64,000 bases of DNA from Chiridota heheva. Lineage: Eukaryota > Echinodermata > Holothuroidea > Apodida > Chiridotidae. The position numbers were made by a program, and so were the translations under genes. Shown here in pieces: positions 36,013 through 46,060 of this stretch. How positions within the stretch are numbered: position 1 is the stretch's first letter; every line of letters begins with the position of its first letter. The notes under the pieces are model-generated. The model made no database searches. It saw nothing but the letters and a program-made list of their open reading frames with translations, and had not been told where the DNA came from. The DNA lies in contig JAIGNY010002056.1 of NCBI GenBank assembly GCA_020152595.1, forward strand, positions 124,001 to 188,000, given 5' to 3'.

Positions 36013-36167
36013 AAGCAGACTATGAACCTCACGCCAACGCTGGTCCAGACTTAGTGATCAAGCTTCCAACAGACACAGCCACCCTGAACGGCAACCAGAG
36101 CACGGATGACCACGGCATCGTGAAATGGCAGTGGGAAAAGATAGAGGGAGGGGTTGTTGATCTGAAG
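36013..36167 (+). CDS. KIAA0319L: KIAA0319L-like exon: PKD3, first half
   Basis: Acceptor 'cattcctacag' is in phase 1 and donor 'gtaatt' in phase 0. It reads EADYEPHANAGPDLVIKLP, then TATLNGNQSTDDHGIVKWQW. This matches PKD3 of KIAA0319/KIAA0319L, including NAGP and GNQSTDDHGI, with the sequon NQS. Immediate neighbours are the second PKD3 exon at 37397 and, upstream, the decoy start at 35860. Confidence 0.96.
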
Positions 36168-36529
36168 GTAATTTGACAAGAAATGCAGTGTATGGCCATT
36201 AAAAGTTTGAAAGTACTAGAGTAGTTGCATTAAAGAATTCAGTGTCATCTTTTGTGAATGTTTTTTTTTTTTCAAGAAAAGAAAATATGCTTTTGTTTAT
36301 GACTTGAGACCATCAATGATGACTGTCATGGAATAGACAAAACAAACATTTAACCTATTTGTTAAAAGTAACTTTTTTTTTCAGACAGCAATATTAGTAT
36401 TTTAGCAAGAACTTGACATTTGAAATTAGCTTTCAGTGACAAAAGCATGAATTATTATTAGTAGTTCTATGATATAGAATTATACATTATTATTAGTAGT
36501 AGTTATGGTGGTGGTGGCGGGGCTGCGGC

Positions 36530-36940
36530 GGCTCAGATTCTTCAAAGCCTTAGATTCTTCAAAGTCTTTATGTATTTTAAAGAAAGTTTATTTAATTTTT
36601 TTCACTTATTGAATTATTTTTGTTCAGACTTTCTTCAGGAGGTATATTATAAAAACCTTCCTAGATTCAGTTTTATTACTTTTTTGACATATCCCATGGT
36701 TTATAAGCCACAAAATTGCAGGACAAAATATGATAGAATACATAAAAGACTGAGAAATCTGAGGCTATGACATCACAACTAGTCTGGTTTCAGTTGTTTC
36801 TAAATAAAATGATACCAAACTTTAAATTTAATTACTAACGAAATAAGATTCTTTCATGCTTTCTCACATTTGTGTTTTTTTTGAAGTCCTCTTTTATATA
36901 AGATAGACATGCTTGACCACTAAACTAATCCTTTAAAGTT
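36530..36940. mobile_element. MITE-A fragment
   Basis: The middle and right arm of MITE-A are present ('gacatatcccatggtttata', 'gacatcacaactagtctggt', ending 'gaccactaaactaatccttt'). 'gattcttcaaagtctttatg' is present in inverted sense near the left. The upstream stretch 36168-36530 has T runs and a short GGTGGTGGC run only. Confidence 0.75.
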
Positions 36941-37362
36941 TGGTATCATTTTGTAACATCACAACCTCGGATTCCTCAAAGCTTTCATTGTATTATATTC
37001 TGTCCTGTGATTTTGTGGCTTAAAAACCATTGGATTTATCAGGAAAGTAGGAAAAACAGAATCTAGTAAGGTTAGTTATAATTTACCACCTGTATAAAAT
37101 TTGAGGAAAAGCAATTCAAATAGTAAAAAGTATAATTAATTTTCTTCAAAACATATAAACAATTGTTAGCCATGTGAGGATGAGGGCCCATAGTAGACTT
37201 ACTACTCCAGTCATTTCTGCACAGATCAGGCAGAGCTTTAAACTTGAATATCTCCGTAACAGAATACATTTGTCAATGCTTTTTCACCATTATGTTTTTT
37301 TAGTCCACTTTCATGTAAGTTAAACTTGCTTGATTACTGAACTAATCTCCTAATGCAGTAAA
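36941..37362. mobile_element. Second MITE-A fragment, adjacent
   Basis: It continues from 36940 with 'tttggtatcattttgtaaca', 'gtggcttaaaaaccattgga', 'gtagacttactactccagtc' and the right arm ending 'ttgattactgaactaat'. Two MITE-A copies therefore lie side by side, sharing or abutting at 'cctttaaagtttggtatc'. Confidence 0.75.
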
Positions 37363-37396
37363 GAGTGAATATTTGTATTTATTTTATTTGTGACAG

Positions 37397-37520
37397 GGAT
37401 CGTCCAAGAGCACCCTGCATCTGACGGGGTTACAGGAGGGGACCTACATCTTCAGGCTCAACGTCTTTGACAAGAAGGAACAGAAGGGGGAGGATACAGT
37501 AACAGTCATTGTCAAGCCAG
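37397..37520 (+). CDS. KIAA0319L: KIAA0319L-like exon: PKD3, second half
   Basis: Acceptor 'atttgtgacag' is in phase 0 and donor 'gtaaga' in phase 1. It reads GSSKSTLHLTGLQEGTYIF, then RLNVFDKKEQKGEDTVTVIV and KP. The layout 'l..L.eG.Y.F.l.V.D' is the second half of a PKD domain. 124 nt. Confidence 0.95.
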
Positions 37521-37674
37521 GTAAGATGTTGCTTAAGGCTGCCTGTCCACATGTCTGTAAATGCTGGTCTCGGTCATGTATTTTGCTCCTTTTATTTTGC
37601 TCTGGCGTTCAAGATTGCGATCTTGACCACTTAACTGATCTTTTTAAGGTATATATATCTGTATCTTCTCACAG

Positions 37675-37701
37675 TGCAAGAAGATGCATGTCAGTCTTGT
37701 G
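37675..37701 (+). CDS. KIAA0319L: Candidate 27-nt microexon between PKD3 and PKD4
   Basis: A pyrimidine-rich acceptor ('gtatcttctcacag') and a perfect donor (gtaagt) bound 27 nt that are phase 1 at both ends. In frame it would insert VQEDACQSC between KP of PKD3 and ENN of PKD4, adding two cysteines. Vertebrate relatives go straight from the KP/QP linker to ENN, so skipping is the ancestral-looking form. If real, it is an alternatively spliced cassette; transcript data are lacking. Confidence 0.35.
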
Positions 37702-38180
37702 GTAAGTGAATGACCTTTATAATCCTGTTTTACTTTTTTTAATCTGTTTTCCCCTTTGACGTTAAATTGGTTTTGGGGAAACTATTTTACAGTCTTTATA
37801 TTCCTTTTGTAAGACTTGTTGTTTGTGTATTTCAAGACATAGCGTTGCAGGAGAGTACGTTTTCTTATGTCCAAAAATGCCATATTAAGATAATCACATT
37901 TTACGTTATTGATTTTTAATGTATTTCTTTGAAATATTATAACACATTGTTGTAATATTTTATTTTGTATGATATATTCTTAAGGCAATTATCTAGAAAA
38001 AATCTTATTGAGTTTCAGAACATTTTCCAATAAAAAAACATCAATTTAACCAAAACTGGACTTGGGACAATCTAACTTTCCTGTGACGATATGTGTTTTT
38101 AGATGAGTTTACAACTTTAGTATGTACATCTTTAAAGTTCATCACTTCTATACAATTATTAGTCAATCTTTGTAAGTACC
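37702..38180 (+). other. Intron stretch without recognised features
   Basis: AT-rich, with no recognised element. Confidence 0.5.
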
Positions 38181-38272
38181 ACGTTAAAAGAATAGTTTAG
38201 TGGTCAAGAAAATTGATCTTCTATGAAAGAGAGCTTCAAAGAAAACAAAATTGAAGAAACAAGTTTAAAGGC

Positions 38273-38958
38273 CGTAACACACCGAACGCGATGCGATCTA
38301 CCTACTGTGGTGTAGCGGTTATCATACCTGTCTACAGACCACGAGGCCCCGGGTTCAATCCTAGGGTGGGTAGACACGCCAGTGCACCACAACTGGTTAT
38401 CAAAGGCCGTGGACATTGACTTGGTTGTCGATGTTATGTCTGTTCGCACGCCGTACCTGTGTTCTCGCCCGGTCGATTAAGCGTTTCGTGATAGCATTTG
38501 TACTATCATAACCGAATACGCAGGCGACGACCCCGTCATTGTAATTGTGTGTTCAACTCTCTCTCTCTCCCGAACGCGATGCGATAAGCGATTTTTACAA
38601 CAAACCTAAATAAAACAAAAGAAAAGAAACATTTTGACCTCTTGTTTTCAGAGAAGGATCGTCATCGCATGGCTATTCAGATAATAACTGAAAATTGATT
38701 AAAAGGGCATTTCTACGCCCATTAAAGAAAAATTCGCGTAGCGACAGAAAATCACGCCCCACTCAAGCAAATTTCTCTACAGTTTGAACTAAAAAAACAT
38801 TTCTAGCACATTTTCCAGTATCATCAAAAGCCTCAATTGTAAACTTCATCGTGTGTAAGCAAAAAGTCAAAGCATCTTATGATATTTGTTTCCCATATGA
38901 TTATTTCCCATATTATTAAAAGATCGTTCGCCGTGTGCATTTGGTGTGTTACGGCCCT
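38273..38958. mobile_element. MITE-2 copy interrupted by a SINE
   Basis: The ends 'ggccgtaacacaccgaacg' (38272 on) and 'gcatttggtgtgttacggcc' (ending near 38957) are near-perfect inverted repeats. The internal landmarks shared with 5281-5652 are 'ggatcgtcatcgcatggcta' and 'ctacgcccattaaag'. It sits inside MITE-A and is itself split by 38298-38569. Confidence 0.85.
38298..38569 (+). mobile_element. tRNA-derived SINE with 16-bp target-site duplication
   Basis: The exact 16-bp direct repeat 'ccgaacgcgatgcgat' at 38282-38297 and 38570-38585 flanks it. The head has 'tgtggtgtagcggttatc' (A-box region) and 'cgggttcaatccta' (B box); the 3' end is a (CT)n tail. The exact duplication implies a fairly recent L1/LINE-type insertion. 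Confidence 0.92.
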
Positions 38959-40059
38959 AATAGTGTATTCTGTTAAGAGATATTTCAGTTTAAAATTCTT
39001 CTGATCTATGTAGAAATGACTGGTGTAGTAAGTCTACTATATAAGGTTGGTGCCCTAATTCTCACATTCTCAACAATTCTTAACATATTTTATAGCAAAT
39101 GTATCATAACATTTGTATTTTCTGAATTATTTTTCCTCAAACTTTCTTTAGGTGGTAAAGTATAGTAGTTTATTAAAATTATAGTAGTTAATTAAAATTA
39201 TAGTAGTTGATTGAAATTATAGTAGTTAATTAAAATTATAGTTGTGATTATTATAGTTGGCCTTGCAAAATTATATTTTACTCCTTTCTGGACATTTCCT
39301 ATGGTTTTTAAGCCACAAAGTTGCAAAACAAAATAAAATAGAATACATTAAGATTTTGAGGATTCTGAGGCTATGACATCACAACTAGTCAGATTTCAGT
39401 CTTTTCTACACAAATGAAACTAAACGTTAAACTTTAATATCTCCTTAACAGAATAAGAGTTTCCAATTCTTTCTACACCATTTTGTTTCTTTTGAAGTCT
39501 CTTCCATACATGTATAAGATAAACTTTTTAGAATCTGAGGTTGTGATGTCACAACTAGTCTGTTTTCAGTCGTTTCTACACAAACTATACCAAACTTTAA
39601 ACTTGAATATCTTCTTAACGGAATAAAATTTTGCAATGCTTTCTTTTAAAGTTTGCTTTTATATGAGATGGATTTGCTTGACCCCTGAACTAATCCTTAA
39701 ATGGAATAAGATTTCTGAATGCTTTCTTTATTATTTTGTTTCTTTTGAAGTCCTCTTTCATATTAGATGGACTTGCTTGACCACTAAACCATTGCTTTAA
39801 TAGAATAAGATTTTTAATGCTTTCTTCCCTATTTTGTTTCTATTTAAGTCCTCTTTCATATAAGATGGACATACTCGACCCCTGACTTAATCCTTTAACG
39901 AAATCAGATTTTGGAATGCTTTTCTCACCATTCTGTTTCTATTTAAGTCCTCTTTCATGTACGATGGACATGCTGGACCCCTTAACTAATTCTTTAAAGT
40001 TCATCACTTCTATAGTCTTATTAGTATATCTTTGTAGGTACCACTTTAACAGTCTATAG

Positions 40060-40230
40060 TATACCTTTAAAATACCACTGACATTTAAACAATATTTCTG
40101 GAAAAAAAGGATGCATGAAGTCTTAAGAAATCTACTAGCAATGTTCATAAAACACAACCAGAACATAGAAACTGTGTTTGTGATTTTCATCAAAGCATAC
40201 TGTTAGCTCTGGTTAAACAGCTGTTCAGAT
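40060..40230 (+). repeat. Direct-repeat partner of 42460-42610
   Basis: 'aatctactagcaatg(t)' then 'acaaccag' then 'catcaaagcatactgttag' and 'cagctgttcagatttttt' are all repeated in the same order at 42490-42610. About 150 bp are duplicated 2.4 kb apart in the intron before PKD4. 40231-40458 holds nothing further. Confidence 0.6.
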
Positions 40231-40458
40231 TTTTTCATACACGTTTATAAATTTGTTGTGGATGACAGCCCGAGATCCTAACCAATTAATCATTCAATTC
40301 ATCATTGTCATTTATAAAGTGCAAAATTCAGAAACGTTTACATTTTTGAAGTGCTAAGAAAACAGACCTGTAGCATGCTTGATGAAATAGCTAGGAACCT
40401 TTGGACATTTTCTTGAAACTGAAAAAAAGAAACTGCATTTTTAATGTAGTCTGCAAGA

Positions 40459-41039
40459 TTTAAAGGAATATTTCCATTAAAGTTCTTGTAATATTAAGAA
40501 ATAGAGATTGGTAAAAAAAAAAAAACATGTTGATATTTCATTCCTAGAAGAAGTTATTGAACTTGAAAGATTTTTCTTGCTCGCGTAAAAATGACTTTTG
40601 TACTGAGTCTAAGTCATCATTATGATGTCATCACAGCACTTCCTATGCTAATCTTCATGTATTTCTATGAAAATTAATTACCAACTTTTTATATTTCAAA
40701 TGTTAAGTTACAAGAACAGATTGGAAAACATTGCAAATTTTCTTCTATACTATTCTTAATCATTTTTGAAGAAAAAAATGTTCCCAATCACTTAGAAAAT
40801 ACTTAATTAAATTTCAAAGAAATACTAGGGAATAGTACAGGAAGTGCTGTGATGACATCATAATGATTACTCAAACTCGGACCAATAATCTCTTTTACGC
40901 AGACAAAAAAAAAATCATTAAAATTCAATATCTTTTTGTAGGAATAAGATGTTAGCTTGATACTTTTATCAAATCTGTTTCTTTTACTGTACTCTACCAA
41001 ATATATTAAAATGAAATTCCATGGGTATATTCCTTTAAT
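40459..41039. mobile_element. MITE-B copy with long palindromic arms
   Basis: The ends 'taaaggaatatttccatt' and 'gggtatattcctttaatg' are inverted repeats. Deeper inside, 'tgatgtcatcacagcacttc' at 40629 pairs with 'aggaagtgctgtgatgacat' near 40839, so the arms are long and the centre short. It is related to 10900-11525. No frame. Confidence 0.8.
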
Positions 41040-41149
41040 GCTATTTTAACAAATTTGATGTCAGCTAATTACACGATTTTTTTGGAAGCCTCTTTCTCTG
41101 GGCTTAAATGTTGTGAAATTTCCATGGTGCAAGTAAATTTTTGCTATAG

Positions 41150-41483
41150 CAGCTTCTATTTTCAAAATGGATTTCTATTCTCAAAATGGACTGGAATAAA
41201 CCTCCACATTACCGTTATACTCCTTTTTTGGTACTTGATATACTCCGTACCAGAAGTTTATTAAGTACCAAAAAATAGGATATTGGTAATGTGAACGCAT
41301 TATTTGGTCATTCTGCAGTCCATCACATAATTCACAGACTGCTAAATGGCCCTAGCAGATCCCTGGGAGACCCCAGGGGTCTGCTAGGGCCATTCTGCAG
41401 TCCGTCACGTAATTCACAGACTGAGGAACAGCCCTATTCCAGTCCATTTTGACAATAGAAATCATTTTGGAAATAAAGCTGTT
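41150..41483. other. Multi-hairpin foldback element
   Basis: Three nested or side-by-side inverted repeats occur. Outer arms are 41151-41200 and 41432-41482 ('caaaatggactggaata' with 'attccagtccattttg'). An inner pair is 41205-41236 with 41263-41293 ('ttttttggtactt' with 'aagtaccaaaaaa'). A near-perfect 46-bp hairpin lies at 41347-41392 ('tggccctagcagatccctgg' with its complement), flanked by the direct repeat 'cattctgcagtcc(a/g)tcac(a/g)taattc'. No frame. Confidence 0.85.
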
Positions 41484-41584
41484 TATTGTGGTAAAAACTA
41501 AAACTAAACCAGGGTAGTATTTACAACATGAAATGATGTTCTATTGACTTTATAGGTATATACCAAAGAAATCTGAAAGAAATA

Positions 41585-42240
41585 TTCCATGCTTGAAAGG
41601 AATATTCCCATGTTTTAAAGGAATATTTCCATGTTTTAAAGGAATATTTCCATGTTTTAGAGAAATATTCTTATGTTTTGAAGGAATATTTCCATGTTTT
41701 GAAAGAATATTCCCATGTTTTAAAGGAATATTCTTTTTTTTTTTTTAAAGGAATATTCCATGTTTTAAAGAAATATTCCCATGTTTTTAAAGGAATATTC
41801 CCATGTTTTAATGTAATATTCTCATGTTTTAAAGGAATATTCCCATGTTTTAAAGGAATATTCTCATGTTTTAAAGGAATATTCTCATGTTTTAAAGGAA
41901 TATTCCCATGTTTTTAAAGGAATATTCCCATGTTTTAATGTAATGTTCTGATGTTTTAAAGGAATATTCCATGTTTTAAAGGATTATTCTCATGTTTTAA
42001 AGGAATATTCCCATGTTTTGAAAGGAATATTCCCATATTTTAAAGGAATATTCTCATGTTTTAAAGGAATATTCCCATGTTTTTAAGGAATATTTCTATG
42101 TTTTAAAGGAATATTCCCTTGTTTTAAAGGATTATTCTCATGTTTTAAAGGATTATTCTCATGTTTTAAAGGAATATTCCCATGTTTTAAAGCAATATTC
42201 CATGTTTTAAAGGAATATTCTTATGTTTTAACATAGGAAC
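41585..42240. repeat. Minisatellite, ~21-bp unit built from MITE-B terminus
   Basis: About 30 units of 'aaaggaatattcccatgttt' occur in tandem, with 'ttctcatg' and 'tttccatg' variants. Each unit has the palindrome GGAATATTCC. The unit equals the terminal sequence of MITE-B (10900-11525; 40459-41039), which points to origin from a MITE end. Confidence 0.9.
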
Positions 42241-42605
42241 TAATTCTTTAAGATACTGAATAGAGCAATCTTCAATTAATATTAGTTATATCACTTATCA
42301 AAGAGCATACATTGTGTAATACATACATTGTTTGTGATGCTTGAAAAGGATAACCTTCAAGATGCACAGAAAATACTGCAACCTAATATGCAAAATGTTA
42401 TAAGATTTTGCTTTTATTTTATTGTGGAATTATTGTGGAATTATATTGTGGACATATTGCCTCCTTCAAAAAAATAAGATAAATAAACTCTTGGAAAATC
42501 TACTAGCGATGATATTAAAATACAACCAGTATATAAAGAAAATGTTTTGGATTTTGATCAAAGCATACTGTTAGAATTGAATTAACAGCTAGCTGTTCAG
42601 ATTAC

Positions 42606-43075
42606 CAAGATTTTTTATACATGTAAAAAAAAAAAAAATACCCCAAAAAAAAAAAAATATACCAAAAAAAAACCCTAAACAAATAAAAAATAATAAACCC
42701 TACAAAAATGAATTGGTACCCTTCCTTGTCCACCTCTCCTACTTCTCCCTTCTTCTCCCTTCTTCTCTTCCTTTTGCTTCTTATCTCCCTTCCTTTTCCC
42801 CTCCCATCTCCCTTCCTTCTCCCCTCCCATCTCCCTTCATCCTCCTCTCACTAAGATTTTTATACATGAAAAAAAAAAAGATGCAAAAAAAAAAAAAACC
42901 TAAACAAATAAGAAATAATAAACCCTACAAAAAGAATTGGTACCCTTCCTTGTCCACCTCTCCTACTTCTCCTTCTTCTCTCCCTTTTGCTTCTTATCTC
43001 CCTTTCTTCTCCCTTCCCATCTCCCTTCCTTCTCCCCTCCCATCTCCCTTCATCCCCTCCTCTCTCACTCACCTA
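42606..43075 (+). repeat. Direct duplication of ~240 bp with A-rich and CT-rich halves
   Basis: 'gatttttatacatg', then A runs, then 'aataataaaccctac', 'gaattggtacccttccttgt' and 'ccacctctcctacttctcc' occur twice (42606-42845; 42850-43075). Each is followed by a long 'ctcccttcc' polypyrimidine tract. The tract continues to about 43150, about 120 bp before the PKD4 exon. Open frames here arise from the CT-rich tract. Confidence 0.85.
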
Positions 43076-43271
43076 AATGCCCTTCCCTTCCACAGCCTTC
43101 TCCTCCTTTCTCCCTTCTCCTTCACATTCTTCCGTCCCTTTCCTACCAAATTCACTATGTCTCTTCCTGCAGGGATCAGTGCCATGTCCACAATGAAAAG
43201 ACACAAAATAGGAACACGCAGGATCTTAAGTAGAAGCTGTTATTAATCTTGATCTTGTTTACTGATTTTAG

Positions 43272-43404
43272 AAAACAACATCAAACCAAACGCGGATGCT
43301 GGACCAGACAAAGAGCTTTCTCTGCCTGATGATTCCACAACGCTTGAAGGGGGTAAAAGTACTGATGATCTACGCGTTGAGACTTATGCTTGGAAACAAA
43401 TCAA
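43272..43404 (+). CDS. KIAA0319L: KIAA0319L-like exon: PKD4, first half
   Basis: Acceptor 'tttactgattttag' is in phase 1 and donor 'gtaagg' in phase 2. It reads ENNIKPNADAGPDKELSLP, then STTLEGGKSTDDLRVETYAW. The vertebrate family has nearly the same linker and strands (ENN.P.ADAGPDKEL.LP). 133 nt. Confidence 0.96.
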
Positions 43405-43679
43405 GTAAGGCTTAGATTTGGCACTTATTTTATTTCATTTTTTATGATGTAACCTTTTGATTTAACGAATCTCAATTTGATACTTTCATCATCTCCGGAG
43501 CATTTTATGTCATACAGCCAAAGAAACCATACATCGCAATGATCAGAAAATCCACATGAAAACTGGTACAAAGCCTACAAACAAGTACAAAACACATTGA
43601 TTTACACTTTTAGGCATATGCCAGGGAAAGCCCACATAAAGTCACATTTAACTGGTTTTTAATGTGGAAATACAAGTCA

Positions 43680-43870
43680 CTTGGGTGGGATTTGTCTAAC
43701 AAAAGTGTGTGTGTGTGGGAAGGAGAGGGGGTGGGGGGAAGGGGTGGGGGGAATCACAACATTATGCTAAGGTACAAACAATCACGATGCAAAATATATC
43801 AATTTGGAAAAACAAGTGGGCGAGGGGAATGCCCCCCTTGCCCCCTTTAAATCCTGCCTATGACAGGTCA
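43680..43870. repeat. Second copy of interspersed repeat R3
   Basis: Collinear with 21085-21262: G-rich start, then 'cattatgctaaggtacaaac' and an end in 'tttaaatcctgcctatgac'. 43405-43680 and 43871-44000 hold nothing recognised. Confidence 0.6.
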
Positions 43871-44019
43871 TGTAAATGATTTTAGAATATTGAAGTCTCT
43901 TCTCCTATGTTGCTTTTCTATGCACTATACATACTCTTTTTCATCCGATGTGGTTTGTTGGTGAAGATGCGAAGCATAATGTAAACCTATGTAACGGCGG
44001 TTTTGTCCGACCCCACAGC

Positions 44020-44200
44020 TTTTTCTGAGATTTCTCAGAAATGTTAAAGTTTTTTGAGAATTCCTAAGAAAATGTTAAAGTTTAATCAGAGCTCCTCAGA
44101 AAAATTTAAAAGTTTCTTCAGATATCCTCATGGAAGGTTAGAATTTCCTTACAAAATGTTAAAGTTTTCAGAGACACTTAAGACAGATTAAAGACTAGTT
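44020..44200. repeat. Degenerate ~40-bp direct repeats (aaaatgttaaagttt)
   Basis: Four or five diverged units contain 'gaaaatgttaaagttt' alternating with 'agattcctcaga'-like parts. Old and partial. 44201-44460 holds nothing recognised. Confidence 0.5.
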
Positions 44201-44464
44201 TCCTTAAAAAGACTACAAAGCATTTAATTTTTTCTTAGAAGATAACTGTAAAATGATGTAATTTTCCAATATTCTTTAAAGATCCTCAAGTCTCTCTCGT
44301 AGCACTGAGATTTAAAATCCTTAAATTCTCAAAATATTTGGGCACCAAAAGTTGTATCAGGCATGATTATTAAACTCCACCTTTATTATTGTGGTCATTT
44401 GCATAAAGCTGCTACAGTATGTAAACTGACTAGACTTTTTTATTTAGTATACTTAGTCAGGGAG

Positions 44465-45530
44465 TGTGGCAGAATGTGACTGCATATGGACATGGGGAGG
44501 GATGCCATGTGGGACATGTATGGGGCCATATGGGACATGGATGGGGGCCGTGTGGGACATGGATGGAGGCCATGTGGGACATATAGAATATATACCATGT
44601 GGTATACACCAAGTGCTATATCAGGCATAATTATCTCTTTTTTTTCATTTAACAAGTCAATTTTCATTTAAGCTATTATATGAACTGACACTTTCATACA
44701 TAGGATGCTCAATATGGTGGGAAACCACTGATGCGGGACAAGATGGGATGTCATGGGTGGGACAGGGAGAGATGCCATGTGAGACACACGGACGGATGCC
44801 TTGTGGGACATAGGAATGAATGTCATGTGGTACATATGGTTGGATTGATGTAAGACATACATGTAGGATGGGATCCATGTGGGACATAAGGTGGGATGCC
44901 TTGTGGGTCATAGGGTGGGATGCCATGTGGGACATGGTGGAATACTATGTGAGACATACTGTATGGTGGAATGCCATGTTGGAAATTTGTTGGAATGCCA
45001 TGTGGGTCCAGGCATGGGATGGGATGTCATGTGGGACATGGGTAGGGATGTCATGTGGTACATACGGTTGGATTAATGTGGGACATACATGTAGGATGGG
45101 ATTCATGTGGGACATAGGGTGGGATGCCATGTGGGTCATAGGGTGGGATGCCATGTGGGACATATGGTGGAGTGCCGTGTGTATGGTGGAATGCCATATG
45201 GGAGATATGGTGGAATGCCATATGGGACATGGGATGGGATGTCATGTGGGTCATGGGGTGGGATGTTATTTGGGACATGGGATTGGATCCATGTGGGACA
45301 TAGCGGGTGGGCTGCCATGTGGGTCATAGAATGGGATGCCATGTGGGACATATGGTGGAACGCCACATGGGATAAAGGATGGGATGGAATGTCATGTGGG
45401 ACATGGGGTGGGCTGCCATGTGTGAGATATTGTGGAATGCCATGTGGGATGGGATGTCATGTGGGACATGGGGTGGGATGCCATGTGGGACATAGTATGC
45501 CATGTGGGACTTAGTGTGAGATGCCATTTT
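44465..45530 (+). repeat. Minisatellite, 24-26-bp unit (gggatgccatgtgggacata)
   Basis: About 38 units of 'gggatgccatgtgggacata' plus a short variable part occur. The block 44590-44700 is a non-repeat spacer. A longer order is present: the ~250-bp block with 'catacatgtaggatgggat' near 44860 recurs near 45085. Open frames on both strands come from the array and show no splice or start context. Confidence 0.9.
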
Positions 45531-45739
45531 TATAATTAGCCGGGTCATATCATATGGGTGTCAATTTGGATGGGCATGTGAACCATGACGGTATTCACCG
45601 TTCTAGTGTTTTGGGTTTTTTTCTCTCACCTTTTTGACATGCTTCATTTTCTTCAGCTTTTGTTATTTTTATACAATTTGGGCTCTGCCACTATTTGACC
45701 TTTGCTGTCAAGCTGACCAGTCTCATGAAGAAAGAAGTC

Positions 45740-46060
45740 AAACTGAATCTAGGAAGGGTATTTATGATATACCACCTGAAGAAAGTTGGAGGAAATATAA
45801 TTTAAATATTGAAAAAATTAAATAAACGCTCATTAAAATACATTAACAATTATTAAGAATCTGAAGATGAAGACGCCAACTTTCCATAGCAGACTTACTA
45901 CACCAGTCATTTCTGCTCAAATAAGACAGAGCATTAAACTTGAATATCTCTTTAACGGAACAAGATTTTGAATGCTTTCTTCAACATTTTGTTGCTTTTG
46001 AAGTCCTCTTTTATTTTAGATGCTTGATAACTGAACTAATTCTTTAATAAAAATGTTTAT
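45740..46060. mobile_element. MITE-A fragment
   Basis: The middle and right arm are present ('gaagtcaaactgaatctagg'; 'accacctgaagaaagttgg'; 'acaccagtcatttctgctca'; 'ttgttgcttttgaagtcctc'), ending 'ctgaactaattcttta'. The left arm is missing. It ends about 20 bp before the PKD4 acceptor at 46084. Confidence 0.75.

Larger units (their letters stand above)
38184..40015. mobile_element. MITE-A copy holding nested MITE-2 and SINE, with multiplied right arms
   Basis: The left arm starts near 38186 (gaatagtttagtggtcaa) and breaks at 38272; the body resumes at about 38961 ('tattctgttaagagatattt'). The middle spans 39000-39400. The right arm is then repeated about four times head to tail (39590-40010), each ending with a version of 'cttgacc.ctga.ctaat'. 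A short 18-bp tandem repeat 'ttaaaattatagtagtta' lies inside at 39170-39245. Confidence 0.8.

Noticed and set aside
42713-43246. Pro/Ser/Leu-rich frame of 177 residues before PKD4
   Set aside because: It is the translation of a CT-rich tract duplicated twice; composition and duplication explain the open frame.
44440-45548. His/Pro-rich and Gly/Trp-rich frames on both strands
   Set aside because: They arise from the 24-26-bp minisatellite and change frame where units vary in length.
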